A stretch of DNA of 64,000 bases, from contig NZ_BOQP01000022.1 in NCBI RefSeq assembly GCF_018332715.1, positions 1 to 64,000 on the forward strand, written 5' to 3'. Below are positions 44,226 through 52,228 of the stretch, piece after piece (position 1 is the stretch's first letter; each line of letters starts with the position of its first letter). The notes beneath the pieces were generated by a model. It had not been told where the DNA came from. It ran no database searches and saw nothing but the letters and a program-made list of their open reading frames with translations. The DNA comes from Winogradskya consettensis. Its GTDB lineage: Bacteria > Actinomycetota > Actinomycetes > Mycobacteriales > Micromonosporaceae. Position numbers and translations under genes: made by a program.

Positions 44226-47200
44226 ATGGACCCGACGGCCACCAACGACGACGGGCAAGCCCAGCCCGCCGACGACCGCCCCTGGCCGGCCCCGGACTTC
44301 CTCGCCCCACCCGCCCCGGGCTCAGCCCCGGTCCCGGCCACCAGACCCGCACCCGATTCAGCTCCGGTCCCGACCACCAGGCCCGCCCCGGGCTCAGTTT
44401 CGGTCCCGGCCGCCAGGCCCGCACCGGGTTCAGCTCCGGTCCCGGCCGCCAGGCCCGCACCGGGTTCAGCTCCGGTCCCGGCCGCCAGGCCCGCAGCGGA
44501 GGAAACCTCTCCCTGGTACGCAGGCAGCGACACCGGCTCCCTGCCCACAGCCGCAGGCTCCTCAGGCTTCGGCAAATGGGCCTTCGACCGCCCCGTCTCC
44601 GCCCCCGCCAACCCCGGCCCCGCCGTGGCTGATTCTGCCGCCGCCGACCCTGCCGCCCTCGGCCCGGTCTCCGGCCCCGGCGTTTCCAACAGCCACCCCA
44701 CAGGTCCGGCCGCATTCCCCCGCATCGCCGGAACTGCCCGCCCGGCCCCCATCCTCCCCGGCCCGTCAGGCTCCTTCCCCGCCTTCGAACGCCCCAAATC
44801 CCGCCCCACCCCCGAACCCCACCCCCCAGCGGACCCACCCCAGCCCATCCCCTCCCAGTCCACCTTCGGTCAGCCCGCCCCTGGCCAGCCCGCTTCCGGC
44901 CAGCCCGCTTCCGGCCAGCCCGCTCCCGGTCAGCCCGACCCCGGCCAGCTGCACCCCGGCCAGGCCACCGCCGATCAGCCCACCCCCGGCCAAGCCACGC
45001 CGGACCAACTCACCCCCGGCCGAGCCAACCCGGACCAGTTCGTTCCCGGCCAGGCCGATCCGGACCAGTTTGCTCCCGGGCAGCCCCGACTCCCCCGGGA
45101 CCCGTTCCGCTCGGCCCTGCACACCCCCGAGACACCCCCCACTCAGGAATCACCCAGGCCGCGTCGCCTCTCCGACCAGTTCCCCTCGGACCGCTTCCGC
45201 GCCACGTTCGGCCCCGCGTCCCGCACCCCCCACGCAGCCGAACCCACCACCCCACCCCGCGCAGAAGACCACCCCACGGGGGAACCACCCGCGAACACCT
45301 GGCCCACCTCTCCTTCGAATGGCTGGGCCGGCACTTCGAATGGCTCGGCCGGCACTTCGGATCGCTTGGCCGGCACTTCGGATCGCTCGGCCGGCACCTC
45401 GGATCGCTCGGCCGGCACCTCGGATCGCTTGGGCGACTCTTCCGATCGCTGGGCTGACACCTCGGATCGCTGGGCCGGCACTTCGGACCGCTGGGCCGAC
45501 TCTTCCGATCGCTGGGCCGACTCCCCGGATCGTTTGGCCGACTCTTCCGATCGCTGGGCCGACTCTTCGGAGGGCCAGGCCGGCGACATCTCAGCCGCCG
45601 AAGATCCCGGCGCAGCACGTCAGCCGGCTGATGACACTCCGGGTGACCGCTGGCCGGGTGACGAGCCCGCGGCAGGACGATCGGTTTCCCCGGAGCCCAG
45701 TGACGCGCCGGCGCAGACCCCATCCCCCTGGGCGGTCAGCCCTCCGCCGTGGTCGGCCCGCAACACCCCTTGGTCACCGGGTACGCCATGGGCGGCTGGC
45801 GCCACACCCTCCAACGCGGCACCCGAGCCATCGGCCACGCCCACTTCGGACAAATCACCCACCTCAGACGCCGCGGATTGGGACAACGTGGCGAAAGCCG
45901 CCTCGCCCACAGCGGGTGGGCCACTGATCCCGGGTGACACCGCATCCGAGGAAGAATCGGAGCAGCAGGAGAACGCAGCAGGTAACGGCGACACGGAAAT
46001 GGTGGCGCTCGGTTCGCGCAGGCCGATGGACGGTCTGCCCGGCGGGGCTGTCAACGGATGGAACGACCAGGGAGGCTTCCCACCCTTGGAGACCAACGGA
46101 CACCGCGTGAACGGCCACAGCCACGGCGACACCTCGCCGCGCAACGGCAGTGCCCCGGACCCGGACCCCCGGCCTCAGCCGCGCACCAACCCGCTGGCGA
46201 TGTCCCGCTCCCCCTTCACCCCGCCACCCCCGGAAACCCCACCGCTGTACGCCCCCTCGCCCTTCGCGATCCCCGGCAATCCCCCGGTCCCCGAGCCCCC
46301 GGCCACGGACCCGGACGCGGTACCAACAGCGAGCAGCCCCGAGGACCACATCCCGGACGCCGCTCTCTCCTACGGGGAAGCCACCTTCGGCAGAGACCCG
46401 GACAACGACCTCTACGGTGAAAGCCTGACCGGCCGTAGCACCCCGTTCACCAGCGACGACCCGTTGTCCCCGGATTCCCCCCTGCCCGCCGGCGACCCCC
46501 TGACCGGCGACTTCCTGGGCCCCGACACCCTCATCCCCAGCAGCGACGACCTCTACGGCGAACGCCTCACCGGCCGCAACCGCGCCTACGAACCCGACCC
46601 GGACCCCACCGAGACAGTCGGCCGCCGCCGCCAGCGCACCCCCGACGACCTCACCGACGTCCCCACCTGGCCGAACTCCCCGACCACCCCATCCAGCCAG
46701 ACCGGCCCATCGAGCCAGACCACCCCAGCCGGCCAGACCGGTCAGACGGGCGGGGCCACCCAAGCCGGCGAGACCAGCCCGGCCACCTCTCAGCCCGAGG
46801 CCACCCCGCAGCAGACCGGCACCTACGCCGCGCGCGAAAACCTCGCCGCCACGCCCGACGAACCCCCACCGCCCGCCGCCCCGATCTCGCACCCCGAAGA
46901 CCGCCCGGTGGAGCCCCGCCCCATCTACTACGGCCACAACCCCTTCACCCCGGACACCCCAGCCCGCCCGATCACCTCTCCACCAGCCCAGACGCCGCAG
47001 ATCCAGACGCCGCAGGGTGAAACGCCCCCGAGCGACGCAGCGGTCGTGCAGACGCCGACGGGTGAAGTCCCCACGGACCAGACACACGTGGGCCAGACCT
47101 ACACTGGGCAGACCTACACGGGCTCGACCGCTACGCATCCCGATCCGATTGATGCGGATGACGTCGCAGCTCAGGTGCCCTATTCGGCGAGTCGCTCAGT

Positions 47201-48425
47201 GTCGGGCCCGCCTGCTGCGCCCCGGTCCATTCCCGGGCTGACTCCGCCGGCGGATCAGTTGCCCGGTCCCGTCCAGCCGGCCGCCGAACCGGAACCGACT
47301 TCGGCCTGGGAGGCTCCCCGCCCGCCCGTGGACGCCGATCCCACAGCTGGAATCACCGGTTCGACGAGGCCGATCCCAGGGTTGACCCCCACCGCCGGGC
47401 CGGTTTCGGCCGCGCCTGACCCGACCTTCGCGGACCTTCCCGGCGCGAGCAGCACAACACCCGCAGACCTGCAGGGCGAGAATGGCGCGGCAAGTGCGCG
47501 GGAGTCGCTTGCTGATCTGCCGACTGTTCCTCAGGAGAGTTCTTCGGGTGGGCGGCGTCGACGACGTGACGATGATGAGCCGGCCGCGGATTTCCTGGCC
47601 ATGTGGCGAGCCGCGGATGACGCACCGGCGCGCCGGCGGGCAGCCTGGGAGAGCGACGAAGCCGAACAAGCCACAACCGGCCAGCCCGTAGCCGACCCGC
47701 CCGCAGCCGCCCAAGAGACAGCCGCCGAAGACAAAGCCGGCCCAGACAAAGCGGTCCCAGACAAAGCGGTCCCAGACAAAGCGGTCCCAGACAAAGCGGT
47801 CCCGGCCGAAACCGCCGCGGACAAAGCCGATGAAGCCGCGATCGGTAGAGCCACGGTCGGCTCGGCTTCGGGAGCTGTTCCCGCAGACGGGGACGAGGGC
47901 GAGAACGACGACCCGACCGGCGTGAGCGAGCTGGCAGACGCCGCCGGCACGGTCATGGAAGCGGAAACAGCCGAGCACGGCGAAGTGCCGGAGACCGACG
48001 ACACGATCACCGGCGTGGCCGACACGGCTGAAACCCCCACCGGGGCGACCGGTGACGGCGAGACCGTTGAGGTCATCGAGGTGATCGCGGAGCCGGTTGA
48101 CGGCGGAGGCACCGGGGAGCCTGCCTCGCAGTTGAAGCCGGGCGATGTCGGGGAGACCGCGATCTCGTTCTGGGATCCCGCGGCCGGGCAGCAGTTCCGG
48201 GGTGAGTGGCACGAGGTGAAGGCTCAGTTCGTGGACGATCCGGTGGCGGCTCTGGGCCGGGCCCGGGATCTGCTGACCGAGGCTGTTCATGAGCTGACGG
48301 AGTCGATGCTGGCCGAGCGGGATGAACTCGACCCGCTCCGGGAGACCTCCGCTCCGGACACCGAGAGTATGCGGATCGCCATGCGCGGCTACACCGAGTT
48401 CCTCGAGCGGATCCTTGCCCTCTGA
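44226..48425 (+). CDS. Giant intrinsically disordered repeat protein with conserved C-terminal cap
   Basis: A 1,399-residue protein, nearly all low complexity. Repeats in order: Ala/Pro segments APGSAPVPAAR (residues ~35-95); a ~75-residue GQPxPGQ/PDQ array (~214-290); about a dozen SDRxAGTS/SDRWADS heptads (~367-450); long Pro/Thr/Gly spacers with YGESLTGR/YGERLTGR duplicated; a DKAVP pentapeptide run, four perfect copies (~1171-1195). Only the last ~90 residues look folded: AISFWDPAAGQQFRGEWHEVKAQFVDDP, then helices ending in RIAMRGYTEFLERILAL. I recall this W..V...FVDDP...RYR.FLE.LL pattern as the C-terminal end of other long actinobacterial proteins of unknown function. No signal peptide or membrane helix. 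Start at the ATG 44226, divergent from hisI. High, even third-position GC supports real coding. Confidence 0.75.
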   Translation: MDPTATNDDGQAQPADDRPWPAPDFLAPPAPGSAPVPATRPAPDSAPVPTTRPAPGSVSVPAARPAPGSAPVPAARPAPGSAPVPAARPAAEETSPWYAGSDTGSLPTAAGSSGFGKWAFDRPVSAPANPGPAVADSAAADPAALGPVSGPGVSNSHPTGPAAFPRIAGTARPAPILPGPSGSFPAFERPKSRPTPEPHPPADPPQPIPSQSTFGQPAPGQPASGQPASGQPAPGQPDPGQLHPGQATADQPTPGQATPDQLTPGRANPDQFVPGQADPDQFAPGQPRLPRDPFRSALHTPETPPTQESPRPRRLSDQFPSDRFRATFGPASRTPHAAEPTTPPRAEDHPTGEPPANTWPTSPSNGWAGTSNGSAGTSDRLAGTSDRSAGTSDRSAGTSDRLGDSSDRWADTSDRWAGTSDRWADSSDRWADSPDRLADSSDRWADSSEGQAGDISAAEDPGAARQPADDTPGDRWPGDEPAAGRSVSPEPSDAPAQTPSPWAVSPPPWSARNTPWSPGTPWAAGATPSNAAPEPSATPTSDKSPTSDAADWDNVAKAASPTAGGPLIPGDTASEEESEQQENAAGNGDTEMVALGSRRPMDGLPGGAVNGWNDQGGFPPLETNGHRVNGHSHGDTSPRNGSAPDPDPRPQPRTNPLAMSRSPFTPPPPETPPLYAPSPFAIPGNPPVPEPPATDPDAVPTASSPEDHIPDAALSYGEATFGRDPDNDLYGESLTGRSTPFTSDDPLSPDSPLPAGDPLTGDFLGPDTLIPSSDDLYGERLTGRNRAYEPDPDPTETVGRRRQRTPDDLTDVPTWPNSPTTPSSQTGPSSQTTPAGQTGQTGGATQAGETSPATSQPEATPQQTGTYAARENLAATPDEPPPPAAPISHPEDRPVEPRPIYYGHNPFTPDTPARPITSPPAQTPQIQTPQGETPPSDAAVVQTPTGEVPTDQTHVGQTYTGQTYTGSTATHPDPIDADDVAAQVPYSASRSVSGPPAAPRSIPGLTPPADQLPGPVQPAAEPEPTSAWEAPRPPVDADPTAGITGSTRPIPGLTPTAGPVSAAPDPTFADLPGASSTTPADLQGENGAASARESLADLPTVPQESSSGGRRRRRDDDEPAADFLAMWRAADDAPARRRAAWESDEAEQATTGQPVADPPAAAQETAAEDKAGPDKAVPDKAVPDKAVPDKAVPAETAADKADEAAIGRATVGSASGAVPADGDEGENDDPTGVSELADAAGTVMEAETAEHGEVPETDDTITGVADTAETPTGATGDGETVEVIEVIAEPVDGGGTGEPASQLKPGDVGETAISFWDPAAGQQFRGEWHEVKAQFVDDPVAALGRARDLLTEAVHELTESMLAERDELDPLRETSAPDTESMRIAMRGYTEFLERILAL

Positions 48426-48522
48426 GGGGAGGGTGTTCACGACGCGCGGGTCGGACTGCCCGTAGGTCGACTCCGTGTGCGAGTGAGCGGGTCACGGCGA
48501 TGACGTCGGTCGCCGGGGGCGG

Positions 48523-48892
48523 GTGTTCTGGGAGTGGCACGGCAGGGCGTACGCGTCCGTCACCGGCCCCCGAACGGGTACGGCGCCGGTGCCGCAGGGC
48601 GAGACCTTCACAGGCATCGAGTTCGCCCCGAGCACGTCGCTGTGGACGATGCCGGCTCGCGGCCCTGGTCGACGGCGGCATCGAGTTGCCGGACACCGCG
48701 CGCACGAGGTTCCGGCTGGACGGCTCGCGCTCGGAGGCGCCGCTGCGGTTTGTGCTGGTCGCCACGCAGATCGCGGGGCCGGCGGTGGTCCGCTACGTGC
48801 TCGAGGTGGAGCCGGTCGCGTCAGCCCCGGCCGAGCAGCTGGTAGCCACTGCCGGCCCGAACGTGCGGCGCTACCTGACGGGCGACCTGTAG
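48523..48892 (+). pseudogene. Fused remnants of an AraC-like and a TetR-like regulator
   Basis: No intact gene. From about 48523 one frame reads like the sensory half of an AraC-type regulator (FWEWHGRAYASVTGPRT ... GETFTGIEFAPSTSLWTMPA). Near 48665 the sense continues in another frame (LVDGGIELPDTARTRFRLDGSR), so at least one base was gained or lost. At about 48738 it changes abruptly to a TetR-type C-terminal end (VVRYVLEVEPVASAPAEQLVA ... RRYLTGDL, stop at 48892). Both DNA-binding domains are missing. I read it as the scar of a deletion joining two regulator genes. The family calls rest on remembered patterns and are moderate. Confidence 0.5.
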
Positions 48893-48898
48893 AACCGG

Positions 48899-49642
48899 TC
48901 AGGCAGCCTCTTCCTCCTGGTGACCGCAGCGGTGGCAGAGCACCGGGTGCAGCAGGTGAGCAAGGTCGTGACGGTCGGTGACGGGGCGCGGGAACGCGAG
49001 CCGGGCGAGCCGGTCGCCGAGCCGGACCATGAACCCGTACCGGTCGAGGCGGACCACCCGGGGGTCGTCGCCGGGGCGGGCGGCCGGGCCGAGCTGGCGC
49101 CGGACGTAGTCGGACATCTCCACGACGTGGTGGTCGGAGAGATCGGCGATCAGGTCGAATTCGATCGCGCGCAGCGGGTCGGGCAGGGCTTCGGCGTACT
49201 CGTCGGGGTCGACGTCCACGAGCACGGTGTTGCGTTCGTAGCGCACCTCGGCCACGTCCATGCGATGGATGACCTGGGTGTCCCCGACGTCGAGCAGGTC
49301 CGTGGCCGGGTCGGTCTCGGCGTAGTCGAGCGCCGCCTGGCGAGCCTCGGGGCCGTCGAGACGGGTGGCCCAGCCGGCGACCCAGATGCGGCCGAGCGAG
49401 GGCGCCCCGGTGACCGGTGGCACATCGGAAATATCGAGGACGAGCGCGGTGTCATCCACATCGGGTCCAGGGCGCAGGGCTGCGGTCAGCGCACCGTCGC
49501 TGGGCGAGAGCAGCAGCACCCGGCCCTGGGCGTCGGTCACGTGCCGCACGGGGTGCGGTCCCGGGCGGCAGGCGATGTGCGCGGTGGCGGGCAGATGGCC
49601 GGCCGCAAGGGTTCGCGCGACCTCGGCATGGGTGGGCTGCAT
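48899..49642 (-). CDS. DUF2470-domain protein, probably iron/heme-related
   Basis: A 247-residue soluble protein. The N-terminal ~130 residues form a split-barrel-like beta domain (HVTDAQGRVLLLSPSDGALTAAL ... RIWVAGWATRL). The C-terminal part carries the DUF2470 helix-strand unit (AIEFDLIADLSDHHVVEMSDYVRRQL ... VRLDRYGFMVRL), as in HugZ-type heme-binding proteins. It ends with HPVLCHRCGHQEEE, a CxxC-like pair. The ATG at 49642 lies 20 bases from an iron-box palindrome, so repression by a DtxR/IdeR-type regulator with iron is likely. The function (heme storage or breakdown) is inferred. Confidence 0.78.
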   Translation of the reverse strand: MQPTHAEVARTLAAGHLPATAHIACRPGPHPVRHVTDAQGRVLLLSPSDGALTAALRPGPDVDDTALVLDISDVPPVTGAPSLGRIWVAGWATRLDGPEARQAALDYAETDPATDLLDVGDTQVIHRMDVAEVRYERNTVLVDVDPDEYAEALPDPLRAIEFDLIADLSDHHVVEMSDYVRRQLGPAARPGDDPRVVRLDRYGFMVRLGDRLARLAFPRPVTDRHDLAHLLHPVLCHRCGHQEEEAA

Positions 49643-49662
49643 GTCAGGATCCTCCGGGCATC

Positions 49663-49695
49663 GGTTAGCCTTACCTTAGTAAGGCAAGGCTAACC
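49663..49695. promoter_or_regulatory. DtxR/IdeR-type iron-box palindrome
   Basis: A 33-bp inverted repeat: GGTTAGCCTTACC (49663-49675), 7-base centre TTAGTAA, GGCAAGGCTAACC (49683-49695); the arms match at 12 of 13 positions. Each half, read outward, fits the iron-box consensus TTAGGTTAGGCTAACCTAA at roughly 14-15 of 19 positions, so two overlapping boxes face each other. It lies between divergent DUF2470 (20 bases to its ATG) and rpsD (33 bases to its GTG). Confidence 0.75.
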
Positions 49696-49728
49696 GTAAC
49701 ACCCGTCCCGGAGGAATGAAGATCGCCC

Positions 49729-50337
49729 GTGAACAACTCCCGACCCAAGGCCCGGCTGTCGCGGGCTCTCGGCATTCCACTCACCCGTAAGTGCGTCAAG
49801 TACTTCGAGCGGCGCCCGTTCCCGCCCGGTGTGCACGGTCGTGGCCGGCGTAAGGCATCGGACTACCAGGTCCGGCTGCTCGAGAAGCAGCGGCTGCGGC
49901 ACCAGTACAACATCAGCGAGACCCAGATGCGGGCGGCGTACGACGAGGCGCAGCGCAAGGAGGGCAAGACCGGCGAGAACCTGGTCGCGTATTTGGAGAG
50001 CCGTCTCGACGCGACCGTTCAGCGCGCCGGTCTGGCCCGCACGATCTACCAGGCCCGCCAGCTCGTCGCGCACGGTCACTTCACCGTGGACGGCAAGAAG
50101 GTCGACCGCCCGTCGTACCGGCTCAAGCCCGGTCAGGTCGTTGAGGTCCGCGAGAGCAGCCGGCAGAAGCCGCCGTTCCAGATCGCTGCCACCGGAGCGC
50201 ACCTGGACGGGCCGACCGCGCCGTACCTCTCCACCGTGGTCGAGGACCTGCGCACGACCGTGATCCGCAAGCCGTTGCGCTCCGAGGTCCCGGTCATCTG
50301 TGACGAGCAGCTCGTCGTCGAGTTCTACGCGCGCTGA
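49729..50337 (+). CDS. rpsD: 30S ribosomal protein S4 (stand-alone, zinc-free type)
   Basis: A 202-residue S4 protein: the N-terminal NSRPKARLSRALGIPLTRK segment, then YFERRPFPPGVHGRGRRKASDYQVRLLEKQRLR, and an S4 RNA-binding domain (RLDATVQRAGLARTIYQARQLVAHGHFTVDGKKVDRPS). It ends PVICDEQLVVEFYAR. The N-terminal Cys4 zinc knuckle of classical S4 is absent. It resembles the isolated S4 of Streptomyces more than the S4 of the alpha operon; whether a second copy exists elsewhere cannot be seen. Start: the GTG at 49729 with GGAGG upstream at a long spacing. An iron-box palindrome lies just upstream; a hairpin terminator follows. Confidence 0.93.
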   Translation: MNNSRPKARLSRALGIPLTRKCVKYFERRPFPPGVHGRGRRKASDYQVRLLEKQRLRHQYNISETQMRAAYDEAQRKEGKTGENLVAYLESRLDATVQRAGLARTIYQARQLVAHGHFTVDGKKVDRPSYRLKPGQVVEVRESSRQKPPFQIAATGAHLDGPTAPYLSTVVEDLRTTVIRKPLRSEVPVICDEQLVVEFYAR

Positions 50338-50346
50338 TCGCAATCT

Positions 50347-50384
50347 GTTGAAGGCTCGGCACAACGAAGTGCTGAGCCTTCAAC
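50347..50384. terminator. Bidirectional hairpin after rpsD
   Basis: Arms GTTGAAGGCTCGGCAC and GTGCTGAGCCTTCAAC, 16 bp with one G-U pair, loop AACGAA. It lies between the convergent stop codons of rpsD (50337) and the ABC exporter gene (50401). There is no U-run on the plus strand. Confidence 0.75.
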
Positions 50385-50400
50385 GCACTAAAGAGGGACT

Positions 50401-52173
50401 TCAGCGTGTCTGCTCCAGCCAGCTGGCGTACAGGCTGGCGTAGATAGAGCCCTCCTGAGCGAGCAGAACAGCGTGCGGGCCGCGTTGCACGACACGCCCG
50501 GCGTCCACCACGATCACCTCGTCGGCTGACTCCGCGGTGGACAGCCGGTGCGCGATGGCCACGGTCGTCCGCCCCCGCGTCACCGCATCGAGGGCGTGTT
50601 GCAGCCGCACCTCGGTCGCCGGGTCGACGGCACTCGTGGCCTCGTCGAGAACAAGAAGATCAGGATCCGCGACGTACGCCCGGACGAGCGCGACCAGCTG
50701 CCTTTCGCCCACGCTCAACGCCTCCCCGCGCTCCCCCACCGGCGTGTCGAGACGCTGCGGCAAGCCGGCGAGCCAGTCCCCGAGGCCCAGCTCGACAAAC
50801 GCCAGCTCGAGCTCGTCGTCGCTGAGCTCCGGACGCGCGAAGCGGATGTTCTCGGCGACCGTCGCGTCGAACAGGAAGCCGTCCTGCGGGACCATGACGA
50901 CCCGCGACCGCAGCGAGTCGAACCGTACGGTCGTCAGTGGCGTGCCGCCGAGCAGCACCTCGCCGCCGGCCGGGTCCATGAGCCGGGTGAGCAGTTTGGC
51001 GAATGTCGTCTTGCCGCTGCCGGTCTCGCCGACCACCGCGACCTTGGTGCGCGCGGCGATCTCCAGGTCCACGTCGGAGAGCACGACCGGGCCGCCCGGG
51101 TAGCGGTAGGAGACGTCCGCGAAGCGCACCGACAGCGGGCCCGGCGGCAGCCCGACGCCATTCTGGTCGGGGTCGGCGACGTCCGGGTCGATGTCGAGCA
51201 CGTCGAGCACGCGCCGCCAGCCGGCCACCGCGTTCTGCGCCTCGTTGAGCACCTCGGTGGCGATCTGCACCGGCTGGATGAACAGCGTGACCAGGAACAG
51301 GAACGCCGTCAGCTTGCCGACGGTCAGCCCGCCGTCCACGCCGAGCAGCACCCCGACGACGACCACGGCCGACAACGCGAGCCCGGCGGCGATCTCCCCG
51401 GTGGAGAAACTGGTGACACTGGTACGCAGTGCGCGCTGCTGCGCCGACCGCAGATCGACGATCGCGGTGTCGAGCCGCTTCTCGGTGCGCCCGGCCACGC
51501 CGTAGGCCCGGATCACCGTGGCACCGACGACGCTCTCGGCGACCGCGCCCAGCATGACGCCGGTGCGCTCGCGGACGATCCGGTAGACGCCGGCAAGCCG
51601 CTTCTGGAAGAGCCGGATCACGATGACGGCCGGCACGAACGCGGCGAAGACCACGAGGGTGAGCTGCCACGAGTAGACCAGCATGACGATCGTGGTGACC
51701 ACCAGCTGCCCGCTGGTCATCAGCAGCATCACGCCGCCGGTCTGCAGGAACTGGGTGATCTGGTCGACGTCACCGGTGACCCGCGACGTCAGCGACCCGC
51801 GCCGCTCGGACTGCTGGTGCAGCATCGACAGGTCGTGGATGTGCCGGAACGTACGGGTACGCAGCGCGGCCAGCGCGGTCTCGCTCACCGTGAACAGCCG
51901 CCGCGTCATCCAGTAACCGGCGAGCGTGGAGACCGCGAGCAGCGCCAGCGTGAGCAGCACGATCACCGTGATCGTGCCCAGATGCGGCCCGCCGGGCGCG
52001 CGGATGCCCCGGTCGATGCCCTGCTGGATGGCGATCGGCACGGCGACCCGCCCGGCCATCGAGACGAACGCGAGCACCAGCGTGCCGGCCAGCCCGGGCC
52101 GCAACTCGGGCGACAGCGCCACCCCGCGCTTCACGGTCGCGAGCATGCCCTCTTCAACAACCGCGGTGCTCAC
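50401..52173 (-). CDS. ABC exporter half-transporter, catalytic-site subunit
   Basis: A 590-residue membrane-ATPase fusion: six transmembrane helices (residues ~25-310), then a nucleotide-binding domain with Walker A VVGETGSGKTTFAKLL, Walker B LLVLDEATSAVD with the catalytic Glu, and an H-loop His in TVAIAHRLSTAESADEV. Its signature motif is LSVGERQ in place of LSGGQ. With the partner encoded downstream, which has an intact LSGGQ but a defective Walker B and H-loop, it should form a heterodimer with one active and one degenerate ATP site. This follows the BmrCD/TM287-288 pattern used by multidrug exporters. The substrate is unknown. Confidence 0.9.
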   Translation of the reverse strand: MSTAVVEEGMLATVKRGVALSPELRPGLAGTLVLAFVSMAGRVAVPIAIQQGIDRGIRAPGGPHLGTITVIVLLTLALLAVSTLAGYWMTRRLFTVSETALAALRTRTFRHIHDLSMLHQQSERRGSLTSRVTGDVDQITQFLQTGGVMLLMTSGQLVVTTIVMLVYSWQLTLVVFAAFVPAVIVIRLFQKRLAGVYRIVRERTGVMLGAVAESVVGATVIRAYGVAGRTEKRLDTAIVDLRSAQQRALRTSVTSFSTGEIAAGLALSAVVVVGVLLGVDGGLTVGKLTAFLFLVTLFIQPVQIATEVLNEAQNAVAGWRRVLDVLDIDPDVADPDQNGVGLPPGPLSVRFADVSYRYPGGPVVLSDVDLEIAARTKVAVVGETGSGKTTFAKLLTRLMDPAGGEVLLGGTPLTTVRFDSLRSRVVMVPQDGFLFDATVAENIRFARPELSDDELELAFVELGLGDWLAGLPQRLDTPVGERGEALSVGERQLVALVRAYVADPDLLVLDEATSAVDPATEVRLQHALDAVTRGRTTVAIAHRLSTAESADEVIVVDAGRVVQRGPHAVLLAQEGSIYASLYASWLEQTR

Positions 52174-52228
52174 GCTGCGCTCACCTTGTCATGCCCTCCC
52201 GGCCCTTGCTTCGCTGCGGTGCAGTCGG

